Shown piece by piece: positions 44,470-55,582 of a stretch of 64,000 nt of DNA. Location: assembly GCA_010093515.1 (NCBI GenBank), contig MU001673.1, positions 1,187,320 through 1,251,319 of the forward strand, read 5' to 3'. The DNA is from Lineolata rhizophorae. Lineage: Eukaryota; Ascomycota; Dothideomycetes; Lineolatales; Lineolataceae. The notes below the pieces were generated by a model. The model did no database searches, was not told the DNA's origin, and was given only the letters and a program-made list of their open reading frames with translations. A program made the position numbers and the translations under genes. Position 1 is the stretch's first letter. Each line of letters opens with the position of its first letter.

Positions 44470-44575
44470 TAGCTTTCAAAAAAAGTCCCTCTACCCCATC
44501 CTACCCAATAAGCGGGGACCTAGCCTCATCCCTAATAGGGTCAACCCTACTCCATTGTAGATCATACTGTAGAGC
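44470..44575 (+). repeat. Dispersed repeat C, copy 3
   Basis: AATAGGGTCAACCCTACTCCATTGTAG near 44537 matches GATAGGGTTAACCCTACCCCATTGTGG near 43136. Both run into a CATACTG/CTATAGG end. It marks the right limit of the AT-rich island. Confidence 0.5.
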
Positions 44576-44580
44576 GAGAG

Positions 44581-47500
44581 CACGGCGGGTAGAGTACGCT
44601 CAAAGCGATCGATAGCGGGCGTAATTGTAGAATCCAACAAAACTATGCACGTGAGATTGGCATGAATAGCTGCAGACCAATGGGGTGAATGAACACCGGT
44701 CATCTAGACGCCGTGTCCGGGTTTCCGAGGCGAGGGATGAGCCAACCGCTCTGGGACAGCGTCGCATAGGAAACCGTAGCCCCGAGCTTAGGCTGATCTA
44801 CTACGTGTGTACCTAGTAGATGGGAAACGGCCTACCGGTAATGATGAATGGCGCTCGCCACTGGTGGAATCATGCGAAGACGAGTACATAAAATGGCCAA
44901 GGGGGATGAAGAACGGGGCCGGCCGTCAAAGGGCAGGCAGGGCGGTGCAGCCTTCCTTAATTATTCTTGAAAGGGGAGGGCCAACGCATGGAAGCGTGGG
45001 GAAGATGTCCGGGCGTCGCAGCAGAGGCCGCCCTTTGGCACTCTGCGACGGGCTAATTATGGCCTCGTGAGGGTTACCCCTGCAGCGGGAGCCCAGGAGG
45101 GCGCGGGAGCGTTCGTCCTGCGTCTGATCTGGTGGTCCCGGCGTGCGCCAGAACCTTCTGGTGCTTCTAGCGGAATTCTATATGTGGCCAGTGCGGCTGC
45201 CGGGCTGCGTGCCCAGGAGCCCTACAGCATTGACCTCCTGAGAAGACCATCTCGGATGTACCGACCGCATTGCTACCGCTCTCCTGGCCGAAGAGCGGCC
45301 GCCTGCTCTCTCCCACGCGGCCATATCTCCGCCTAGGGTTGCGCCGCGGGGACGGGTAGTAGACGGCAGCGCAGCCGTCAGCGCGAAGAGGCTAGGGTTT
45401 AGAGCAGGCCGGAGCGGCTGTCATGAGTCTGGCTGCTCGCCTCAGGCATCCTCGACGACCGCGCAGGAGTGCATGGAGCGATTCAACGCTAGGATAGTAG
45501 TTCCACATGGCACTAAGTATCTCACAACACTAGCCTGCATCACGACTATGGCGCCGGCGCATTAGACATATGTAAGTAGAACTGCGCATTGGACATTGAG
45601 ATCACCGGGGCTCAGCAGGAGCATGGCACGCCTGTGGGGTTCCTTCGATGCGAAGCGTCATCTCACAAGGAAAGTAGAGCAAGCCGCAACCTGCAAGGCG
45701 GCTGGCGGCATACAAAAGGTGAGGGAGGAAGAAGTCCACGACGTATCCCGCCGTTTTCGTACTCCCACCAGTCCCTTCGTTCCCTGCAAATCGAGTCCGG
45801 CCGTGTTCTCTCGTTCGCACCGCCTCTCACATAGAGACGCTAGCGCTGCGGCTGCACCCGGCACACGCACCAGACAGACATACCTCCTGCACGCGCTCCG
45901 TGTTTTGCTCTGCTCTGCTTTGATTCTAATACCGATAATTCGAGAGGGAGCATAGCGGACAGCGACCGGCCCAAACGACTTTTTTCTTTTTCTTTGAAGG
46001 AAGGTACCCTCGAAATTCCGCCATGTGAGTGCAGCCGAAACAAGATTGCCACAGACAGCCAGCTTATGACAAAGTACAGTCAGCGGGGAAGGCGCGAAGG
46101 AGTGCCCGCAAACTGCGGAAAGATTCAGATACGCCAGGAGCATCTGCAGGCAGCAGCCGGAGCGAGGCGGCGACGGGACGCGATTCGTCGCCAGGCTTTT
46201 ATTGAAGAGTGGTCGACGGCGGCGGAGGGCCTCCAAATTGCGTCAGCTTAATCTACCAGCGCTTGGCGGGCCGGCCGCCATCCCACAAGTCACGACACGC
46301 GGACGCCGTGCGGGCGTCCCCGGCCTATACAAGTTCCAGCTAGACAGGAGCCGCCGACGGCGGCCTCGGTCACGCCTGCCGAGAAAGGGCCGCGCGCGGC
46401 GAGAGAGCGCGAGGAAGGTGCCCGGCCCGTTCAGGCAGGCGCGTGCCCTGCGACGGCGTGGGCAGCAGCTGTTGCGCGCGGTTGCCGGCGCGGGCGCGCC
46501 TTCCTTCTGCGTCCGGCAGGAGCGAAAGAAGAAACCGGCGGGAGCCCGCGATCCCTCTCGGAGCGACGAAGCCGCCGGCGGGCGCTTCAGCCGCAAGAGC
46601 CCGCGACGCGACTGCCGCAAGAGCGCTTTCTCCCGCTGAAGAAGTCAAGGGAGGCGCCCTCGCGCCGCGGCTGCCCGGCCGGGACCACTCGCCGCCAAGC
46701 CGCCACCCAGGCGAGCAGGAGCATTGGATCGGATTTAGCCGACCGCTTTCAGGCTGCCCTGCTGCGCCCGCGAGCCTCTCGCAGTGCCCGGGCCACCTCT
46801 ACTTCGTCGCCGTCGTCGTGACATTTCTTGACACTTGGCTACCACTGCCGCCGTCCTGAATATTCGCGCCCTCTTGCACTGTGTGCTTCTCTCTTGCACG
46901 GCCCTTCTACGCCCCTCCATCGCGACGCCCACAAGGTACGTTGCCCTCGTCCGCCAACCCACGTTCTCCTCCCCCCCTTGCCCCGGCTCACCGCTCCCGC
47001 CCGGCACCCCGTTTCTTTTCCCTATTATATTTTTTCTTTCGCTCCCTCGCTTCTTACCCCCAACAAACGGCGCGTCTCCCCTATTCACCATCCCGCCGAG
47101 TCACCCGCTCCCTTAACTTCCCGCCCACCACTTGTTTGCTCCTCGACTGTTACCATTCCTCGCTCAACTTCTTCTGCCGCTTGCGCTGCCTGTTGGGCGC
47201 TTCGGCCTTTCCCTGCCTCGCGCTGACCGTACACGTCGCCTCCAGTGGTGCTCTGCAGCATTGACCTAATCACGGCCCGCCCGATTCCAACGCCGCGCCA
47301 ACGGCCTTATGCCCCAGAGCCTGAAGCGGGTGCCAGCTTTTCTCCGCGCTCTCCCGCTTCCCAGTGCAAGGCCTGCTTCTGCCCCGTTGGCTCGGCTCGC
47401 GCCTCGACTATCGCCCGACCTCGGCGCGTTTGGTGCTCGTGTCTTCACGACGCGCTGGCCTTGACCAGATAGCTACATCTTATCGGCCAACGATCCATCA

Positions 47501-47619
47501 GTGGTGCGCCACCTTTTCTTCCAGATTCAGGAAGCACCTGCTCTCTGCCCTGCTTTGCCACAATCTCCCCGCTCGCGACCCACTATTGCCGGTGGCATAG
47601 TGCGTCTTCAATAGGGAAA
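44581..47619. other. GC-rich region between the island and the C2H2 gene
   Basis: About 3 kb without a supportable gene. Composition switches sharply from the AT-rich island to GC-rich DNA near 44600. Open frames of up to 192 codons on either strand are Arg/Ala/Pro-rich and without domains. From about 46850 the plus strand becomes strongly pyrimidine-rich with few ATGs, which looks like a long transcribed leader of the C2H2 gene; a possible leader intron donor GGTACGTTG lies near 46935, but no acceptor could be chosen. Confidence 0.5.
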
Positions 47620-49204
47620 ATGGAACTTGGTAATATACTTAATACTAAGGGATCAGCCGTTGTTGTCACAGGAGGGCATTTACCCTTTGTTATGCAACAC
47701 AACATGCAACACGACCTTCAATCACAGCACTACGGCCAGCCTTCATATTTGAACGGCAGGATCAAGTCGGAAAATGGCTCAGAGCGCGGCGTGTCACCTC
47801 ACGCCTCGGAGCAGTCGTCACGCTACTCGTCCCAACCACCTTCCATACCACCTTACCCACCAATGTCGAGCAACATGTCTAGCGACATGCGGTATCCGTC
47901 GCCCTCTCAGATGCAGGCTCCAGTGCCGCTTCTGAATAATCACTACCTCCCCAATCCCCCCGATCCGCACTATCAACCTCAGGTCCAGCAGGCAGAGCAG
48001 CCAGCTCAGCAGCCCAATGGACGTGCGAACGGTGGCGAGTCCGGCCCGCCGAAAGCCTTTGCTTGCTCCACTTGTGGCAAAGGCTTTGCTAGGCGGAGCG
48101 ATCTTGCTAGACACGGTATGGGACATCTGGGTAATCATCTTTATCGTAGTTGGAATGTTACTAAGTTCAAACCAGAACGGATCCACAGCGGAATTCGCCC
48201 TCATGTCTGTGACTATCCCGGCTGCGGCAAGCAATTCATCCAGCGCTCAGCTCTCACTGTTCATCAACGAGTTCATACGGGAGAGAAGCCTCATATGTGT
48301 GAACGATGTGGAAAGGTAAGCTGAATCGCATGGATGAAATGATGGTTTCTTCGGCCTCTACGCGCACATGAAACCTTCAAGGTAGATCTGATAACTAATT
48401 TCGACTTAACAGCCATTCAGCGACTCTAGTTCCCTAGCGAGACATAGGCGAATTCATTCCGGAAAACGCCCATACAAATGCCCTTACGCAGATTGCCAGA
48501 AAACATTCACTCGTAGGACAACTCTCACCCGTCACCAAAATCATCATACCGGCACCGTAGAGGAGGCTGCCGCGGCAACCGCGGCAGCGCTGGCTTCTCG
48601 GGCCTCTGTCCCGAGCCGCTCCACGAGATCGGATGTAGACGAGTATTCCGAGGTTGCCTCACCTCTGCCGACACCATCACCGAACGAGCGTCCTGTTTCT
48701 CTTTCCCCGTCCGCCGGCATGCCAGTAGTCCAAAGCATGCACCGGCAAGCATCGGAGTACTCGTATATGAGTGGAATGAATGTGCCTCCGCACCTTCGAA
48801 GCGAGCTACAGCAGCCGAGTCCTCGATCCTCGCCGTCACTTACCTCCCAGTCGTATACATCAGCCGGAGCGCAACCTCGTCCATCGTTGACGTCGCATCC
48901 GACGAATTATGGACCTCCTTCGGTACTAGAGCCGCCAACAAACACTAACCACGGTACCCCAGGCAGTACGGCGGGAAGCCCGCACATGGGGAGTGTTGGC
49001 TGGCAGTCTCCCTCTCAGCAGAGCATGCCTTCGCCTAATCCTGCAGATGGCTACGTCTATCCGGAACCGCACTATGGCGCCGCTGCTCCGAACATGTACT
49101 ATCATAACTCCGCGATGCGCCGTCCGCAGAGCGCTGAGCCGGACCAGTATGACCCTAGGCAACAGCGTATGCCAGGAGACATGTGGGCACCCCCGGTGCA
49201 GTAG
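47620..49204 (+). CDS. C2H2 zinc-finger transcription factor, four fingers, 3 exons, 475 aa
   Basis: A nuclear DNA-binding regulator. Exons are 47620-48115, 48176-48315 and 48413-49204; 1428 nt in frame. Residues 1-145 are Gln, Pro and Ser-rich. Four tandem C2H2 fingers follow at about 147-265: [57 protein letters not shown] and [19 protein letters not shown], with TGEKP/SGKRP-type linkers. An Ala-rich run and a Ser/Pro-rich tail complete the protein. The first intron (48116-48175) is 60 nt long and has no in-frame stop, so a continuous frame runs through it; I splice it because that restores the second histidine and linker of finger 1 (ERIHSG). The exact orthologue is not recognised. Targets are unknown. 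Confidence 0.87.
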
Positions 49205-50523
49205 GAGACGCAATTGGCGTGGCCTCAATTTCCTTTATGCCCACCTCATTGTATGCTCTTGTCTGGCGCTTTTCTTTCTCCTCTGCATTCGGCTATACCC
49301 TTCAGCACCGAATTGAAGCTGCGGGCTGCTGGTAATACGAATCTGCCTCACGTGTCCTGCATTGTTTGGAGCTCTGTATTTTGCTGATAATGGCCCACAC
49401 TTATGCTTTAGTACCACAAATTACTGTAATAGTCCGCACTATGTTTTTTCTTGTTCCACATCACCTCTTTTTTTTCTTCTTCATAGGGGGTCCCACATCA
49501 TTATTTCTTGGGTCGTAGCATCTCCGCTAGCGAGCTTCGCCTGGACCGGGCTCAGCAGTAGCGGCGGCGGCAGCGGCGGCGGCGGAGTTTTGTGTTTTTC
49601 GGTACGACTGTTGCTGGTAGGCATCACCGCCAGGCGCATGTGTTAGGTTGTTGTGGGACCTCATACTAGAAGAAGGCTAAGGCAATCTGACGACGGACTG
49701 GCAGTAGTAACTTGCTCGAGCAGACAAAATGAGAAACTGGCTTGTTTTTGTTCCTGGAGGCGGCGCAAACGGTTTATGGCTGGCATTCGTGCGACGCCGT
49801 GATATGTCGAGGGTGTGATGCCAGCGACCGGAGCAAACCCCTAGTGTTTAAGTACTACGCCTGATAGCCAGGCCGAGCGTGCTGAGGCTAGCTGCGTCAG
49901 TGCGTTGGCGGCAGGTGGCACCTCCGGACGGCCGCAGCAGCGCAGCAGCCGGGTGCAGGTGCATACATGCCTAGGAACGTGCCCACCGCCACGGCGTTGA
50001 TTGTACCTGACTGATAATTACGTATACGGCCCGGCAGCACCACGCCACAGGCGGGCGCGGTCGGGTGGCGCTAGCGCAAGCGGCCACGGTGCCCAGCCCC
50101 AGCCGCCCGCGGGCCAGCCGCATCCATTACGACTCCGCATCTTCTTGGCGCACCGCTCCGTTCACTCCGGCCTTCCGCCATTGCTGCTGCATCCCACAAC
50201 CTTCCGCCCACCACCTCCACCACGGCCACCGCGGCACGTCCTTCGCACCGCTCCCTCGTGCCCTCTCAATCTCCGCGCCTTCGCTGCCTTCTAGCCGCGT
50301 CGGCTGCCTAGCCCACGCCCGCCTACCGCTCCGGCCAGACCCCTTGACGCCGGGTCTCCTATCGCGCGCCCGCGCGCCCGCCCTGGTGCCATTTCTACGC
50401 GACAACACCTGCTTGCGTTCCGCGCGCCGAACCCCATCGGCTTCCCTCGCCACCGCTTGTCCTGCCTCGCACGCTTTTCTAACCCTTCCTCTCGGCTGAA
50501 TCGCCGGGCGCGTGCCTTCCGCC
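49205..50523. other. Intergenic region between C2H2 gene and epsin
   Basis: The left part is likely 3' untranslated sequence of the C2H2 gene. A GGCGGC/AGCGGC trinucleotide run lies at about 49559-49585. The right part, from 50060, is C-rich and is probably the epsin promoter and leader. No gene is seen. Confidence 0.5.
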
Positions 50524-52438
50524 ATGTCCAAGGTTGTCCGAAGCGTCAAGAACGTCACCAAGGGTTACTCGACCGTCGAGGTCAAGGTTAGAAATGGTAT
50601 GCGGCAAGCTACGCTCCACACTCGCTTGTCTGCGCCAGCCTCAGCCGGTCTCAGCTAACTTTCGTAGCGACCAGCAACGATCCTTGGGGACCTGTTGGCA
50701 GCGACATGGCCGAGATTGCTCAGTTGACATACAATAGGTGAGGTCTTTCTTCCCTACCGTTGATCCGGATTGCCGCAAACATGACGCTATGGGGCTATGC
50801 CTCCGCTATTTATGCGCATGCTAATCGACTCTGCCAGCTCCACCGACTTCCACCAGATAATGGACATGCTCGATAAGCGACTGAACGATAAAGGCAAGAA
50901 CTGGAGACATGTCCTCAAGTCGCTCAAGGTGCTCGATTATTGTCTTCACGAGGGTTCGGAACTCGTGGTTACGTGGGCTCGCAAGAACATATATATCGTC
51001 AAGACGTTGCGCGAGTTCCAATACGTGGACGAGGACGGGAGAGATGTCGGCCAAAACGGTTTGTAGCTGGTCGCTCAAAGTCATCAAGAGCGCCAGTAGA
51101 CTAACATTACATACAGTGCGTGTTTCTGCGAAGGAGCTCACCGCTCTTATTCTCGACGAGGATAGGCTCCGTGCTGAGCGACAAGACCGGAAGTCGTGGA
51201 AGTCGCGAGTGACCGGGATTGAGGAATTTGGTCCCCCTCATGCCAGTGGCTTTGGGAACGAACCACAGAGGCACCCGCAGCGCCGTCCCAAACGGCAAGA
51301 CGAGGAGGACTTAGAATACCGGCTGGCTATCGAGGCCAGCAAGAATGAGGCCGAGGAAGATCGAAAGAGGAGGGAGAAGAATGCGGCGGTGTCAGCTGAC
51401 GACGATGACCTCGCCAAGGCTATTAAACTGAGTAAAGAGGAGGAAGAACGTCGCCGGAAAGAGCTCGAAGACAACAATGCTGCTTCACTCTTTGACGAAC
51501 CTCCCCAGCAGCCTAGTATTCAACAGCCAACGGGATACAATCAAGGATACCAGCAGCAAGGCGAGGTCGATTGGTTTGGTAATCTTGTGAACCAACAGCA
51601 ACAGCAGCCGCAAAACACGGGCTTCTTTAGCCAGCCTACGGGATTACAAGGCCAGCAGACCGGTTATCAGAACGGGCTCGGCTATTCGACTTTTCAGCAG
51701 CAGCAGCCGCAGCAACCTGGATATGACCAGGGTTTCCAGCAGACTCCATTTATCCAGCCGCAGCAAACCGCTTTCAGCGCGAACAATCCCTACGGACAAC
51801 AATCAAATGGCTTTGGTGACCTGGGCCACCAACAGCAACCACTGCAATCTCAGTCTACACTCCAACCTGGATCGCACAATCCCTGGTCAACGCCTGCTTC
51901 TCAGTCGGTCGACAATTTAAAACCTCAACCGACTGGGTCGAACAATCCTTTTGCCTCTTCATTCCCACGACCGTCTAGCGCTAAGCCCCCAACTCTCTCC
52001 ACCCTTCAGGAGCAAAAGACGCAGTCGCAATTCAACAACACCGCCTTCAACCCTCCATTGTCCTTTGCCTCGCCGCAGCCTTCCCCCCCACCTCAAAAAG
52101 AAGCGAATCCACATCATGCTCATTTGAATGCGCTACTTTCGAGTGGCGAGGGTCAAGATACCTTCGGTAACGTTGGAAATCTACGTATCCCTGCCCAACA
52201 CACGGCTCCCGGCACGTTCGTAAACTCTGCCGGATCTGGGATCAATAGATTGGCAGCAACCCAAACTGGGAACAATCCATTTCTAAACCAGCAATTTACC
52301 GGTGCGCCACCAGGCCAACAGGATCGGATCATGCCGGCGCAGACTGGACCTGCGGGTGGTTTCGGTGGAGGTAATCCCTTTGGTCCACATGGGCAGCAGA
52401 ACCAGAGTGGTCAGACTGGGAGCTTGATCGATCTATAG
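50524..52438 (+). CDS. ENT1: Epsin (ENTH-domain endocytic adaptor), 4 exons, 561 aa
   Basis: Epsins bind PI(4,5)P2 and link ubiquitinated cargo to clathrin at the plasma membrane. Exons are 50524-50596, 50668-50737, 50838-51058 and 51117-52438; 1686 nt in frame. The ENTH domain covers about residues 5-140 and contains SNDPWGPVGSDMAEIAQLTYN and the KRLNDKGKNWRHVLKSLKVLDY core. Two ubiquitin-interacting motifs follow near 184-200 (EEDLEYRLAIEAS) and 217-233 (DDDLAKAIKLSKEE). The rest is Gln-rich with three NPF motifs near 400, 508 and 540 that should bind EH-domain partners. The last residues, LIDL, form a clathrin-box. The third intron uses a GTTTGT donor. All parts of a standard fungal Ent1/2 are present. 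Confidence 0.95.
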
Positions 52439-55128
52439 GGGGCTTGATGTGAGAGGATCGCAGAAGATATATTACTGGAGCTGCGCTAGAGCGAGGATAT
52501 ATCTTCCGCGGGCAAATGGTGTTTCTTGAGGCATTCGTGGTTTCTTCATTTTCCGTGCTTTCAATGTTTTGGCGAGGTTTCTATTCATTATTCTTAGGGA
52601 AGTGGTGCGCTAGGCTCGGTCTGAGTGCAACTTAGTCCTCTTTAGTTCCTTCGGTTTTTTTTTTCTCTGAAATGCACTTTGAGTGGTTGGTAGTCCAATG
52701 GGCGCATGGTCTCCACTGCCATGGGCTTTTAATGGGGTTAACACAACCTCAATTGCGGCCGAATCTTCGTATACCTACCTGTACATGACTGGTTCTTGAT
52801 AGGAAGAGGTAGATCTTATCTCCGTCAGTTGGGCCTTCTTCTACTAGGTTCGTGTGTGTCTGTTTGGCCCGTAGTTTTATTACTCACCTCGACTCTGTCA
52901 CAGTCCCGCCGCACTTCCGCTGCGCCTGTTTGGTATTGATTTCAGCTTATGGCTACGATGGGTAGGTGCCAATCAGTCTAGACAACCCATGATCTAACTC
53001 GACATAGGCAGTAGGCACGTACTACGTTTACCTCCGAATTTTCTGCTTTGGACTAATTCAAGGCTTAGAACCTGAGGTTATGCAGTGTCTATGCTTTTTA
53101 ATGTAAAGTTCCGATATCATAATCTAGGCCAACCAGAATGGGCCGATTTCAATCTTCCTATAACCGTATACACCAACGACAACGCTAGAACTAAGCAACT
53201 TCTGGTTCGTGTATCTAGGTGCTTTCTTGCGTTCTACGTACACTTACAGCGTATTCGAACCGGATGCTGAGACTTCCCTGAGGGTGATAGTGCACTGCGC
53301 CTATACCTTTTGTTCTAAGGAAGTGCAAGGCTACGAAGTATTGTTCCTGTAATGCTCTAAACTGCTTACGAGTATAACACATGTATGAGGCTAGAATGTC
53401 TATATCCTCGCCTTCTGGTGAGTCGCTCTGCTAATTCGGTTAGAGTTCTATAGAAAGGTCTGATTCATTAGTGCTCTACTATTTCTCTCTCTCCCCTCTC
53501 CCCCCTTCCTTTGAGGGGCCCAATTGCTTTAGAGATATCCATACGGCAGCATAATGAGTACTAGACTGCGTGCCCAGCCTAGGTTGACACATCGTACGTC
53601 CGTAACCAACTAATTATGCAGTGCTCCAAAAGACGTCTGACTTTCTGCGACACGCGGGGTAGTGGGATAGTCCGAAAAGAAGATATGTAGTATTGCAGGT
53701 TATAATGACCGGAATCTGAATAGTCGCTGTCGTTCTGAGATCATTGTTGGCGTTTACAGTGAGTGCAAGAGTTGAAATCGGGCCCTACAGCATTTGTGGG
53801 GTAGTAAGGATGAAGTAGCTAATAGATATAGTGAGCAAAGAACCAACATAGAAAGTTGCGGTGATATCTGACCGAAAGAAAATAAAATTGAAAATAAAAA
53901 TCGGGGCGCCGATAGACGACAATCCCATACGCATATAAATGACGGACGTATTCTAACCGCAACTAGCGTCAAGAAGTCATAATACTTATGCGAATACTTT
54001 GTAGCATCTTCCGCTAGACGCTGCTAGCCAATTATGAGCATCCGCATGGAATCAACGGCATACAAGCATCGGCGATGTTATTTGGAGGATTGTTACAGGC
54101 GATATCAACCGTGGGTGTCAATTAGTGAATGACTAATACGAACTGTTGCCGAGTCGTTTCCCAACGTGGCGTGGGACTTTACCTCATACTGTATGTACAT
54201 ATATCAGAATGAGCTTGTCTTCCTGCACGCGAGTGGGGAAATGAGCGATGGAACGTAGAAGACTCGAGTGGGCTCCGAGCCCTCTGGTATGCCAGGCATC
54301 GATCTCTGCTCAGCGCTACAAGTGGGCATGGGCGAAGATGGGCCCTCGATGCTTTATTGCGTGCGCATCTCAGTATCTTGTTCAATTTCTAGCGAAGAGT
54401 TGTCAAGGGAGCAAGCAGATCTCGCAGAAGCCAAAGTAACCGGTACCGCGCTGTTAATGACATAATATCCGGACCACGGAGTAACGGAACGTACGTACTA
54501 CGGTAGAAATGGACCTGTACCTGGGTTCCGTGCCGATTCCATTCTGTCGCTATGCAACGGAGTGCGACCACGCGTTAGCCGGCGTAGCCCAGGCGAAGAA
54601 AACGGCCGGGAGCCATGGGCGGAGGCGGCCGCAAGAAGGTTTCGGGCAGGGTTTGCCTGTCTGTGGCTTGCAACCTGCCACATTGGCGGGACCGAGGGAA
54701 AGTCCCCGACCGTTCCCTGTGGCGTCATGCATTAGCGACAACCGTGCCGCTCGGACTCAAAACGGACCTCGGGGAGCCGCAGGGATTGCATCAAAGCTTC
54801 ACCGCATCGCTCGCGCCGCCAACAGTCCCACGGAGAGAAAGGAAGCAAAAGACCCTGGATCACAAGCGGGCCCGCATCGTGCAGCCCACAACCACGCAGC
54901 ACGGCGATAGGAGGGAATCTCGTGCGTTAAGTCTACCTACGGATAGCGAAAGAGAGCAGTTGACACTTTTTATGACCCCTAACCCCACCCTTTCCCATCC
55001 GCTCGACAAAGCCGCCCCGAGGATGGTCATGCTGTCCTTTTTCGCGCCGACTGATGCGCGCCCAGCGCCTTCCCGTGCAGACCCCGCTCGAAACGCCGTG
55101 CGAAGAAATCAGAGGTAGGTTGGTCTAT
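52439..55128. other. 2.7-kb intergenic region
   Basis: No gene is supported. The first part is epsin 3' sequence with a long T run near 52657. The middle (52850-54500) has average composition, no open frame over about 80 codons and no recognisable domain or tRNA; some of it may be old repeat debris. From about 54500 it becomes GC-rich. TACTACGT-type motifs occur near 52999 and 54494. Confidence 0.5.
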
Positions 55129-55582
55129 CTATTTCGAGGACGACGACTGGCCCGATGATGTCCTGCCTGCAGGAGCTCGCGATGGTGCCCGGCAATCACC
55201 TGTCGTGGCAGAGTAAGCTCTCCGCTCTAGTTCCCGCGGCCTTAGTTGCGAGGACAAAAGACAGCGGCGCGCATTGGCTGTTCCGGGCCCAAAGCAACTC
55301 ATTGGATGTGCTCACCACATAGCTCGTCCAACCGGTATTCGCTAGTAACAGGGCCTGATCAGCAATGGCAACTCCCGACGGAAACTTTCTAGCCAAGGCG
55401 GACGGCTGGGCAAAGGATGGCAATGGATGAAGGGAAGGAGGGTTGGGCGGCTGGCCGGAGACTCACATTGCAACCACATTTGGCGCACATCTCTTGTGAG
55501 TCTCTTGGTACCTGACGCACCAGGCGCGTACCGTGTAGCGGACGTCGCCGCACTTGTACTGCACTTCTGTGTAGTCGCACAT
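55129..55582 (-). CDS. Small cysteine-containing conserved protein, 3 exons, 70 aa
   Basis: A short gene missed by simple frame scanning. Exons on the minus strand: 55467-55582, 55316-55341 and 55129-55199; 213 nt in frame, introns 125 and 116 nt, each with GTGAGT/GTGAGC donors. The product begins MCDYTEVQYKCGDVRYTVRAWC, continues through RYQETHKRCAPNVVAIEYRLDELCGDC, and ends in a Ser-rich tail. Six cysteines occur, with a CGDC pair at the end of the core, so a small metal-binding fold is possible. I remember similar short proteins in other filamentous ascomycetes starting MCDYT with YTVRAWC, but cannot confirm this here. No signal peptide is seen. The joined frame reproduces that remembered pattern across both introns, which is the main support. 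Function unknown. Confidence 0.7.

Larger units (their letters stand above)
35930..44580. other. AT-rich, RIP-like island of decayed repeats (8.6 kb)
   Basis: The composition changes abruptly from GC-balanced genes to AT-rich sequence full of TA dinucleotides (repeated CTATA, TACTA, TATAG). No host gene with an intact frame is recognisable. The block contains several transposon families present in more than one diverged copy. Stop codons litter the transposase and LINE remnants, and the copies differ mainly in ways that look like C-to-T and G-to-A changes. This fits repeat-induced point mutation, the premeiotic silencing process of many Pezizomycotina, but I did not compute RIP indices. Stretches between the named elements (36450-36780, 37620-37938, 38291-38748, 39100-39378, 42080-42706) look like further decayed transposon DNA that I could not assign. 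Confidence 0.8.
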
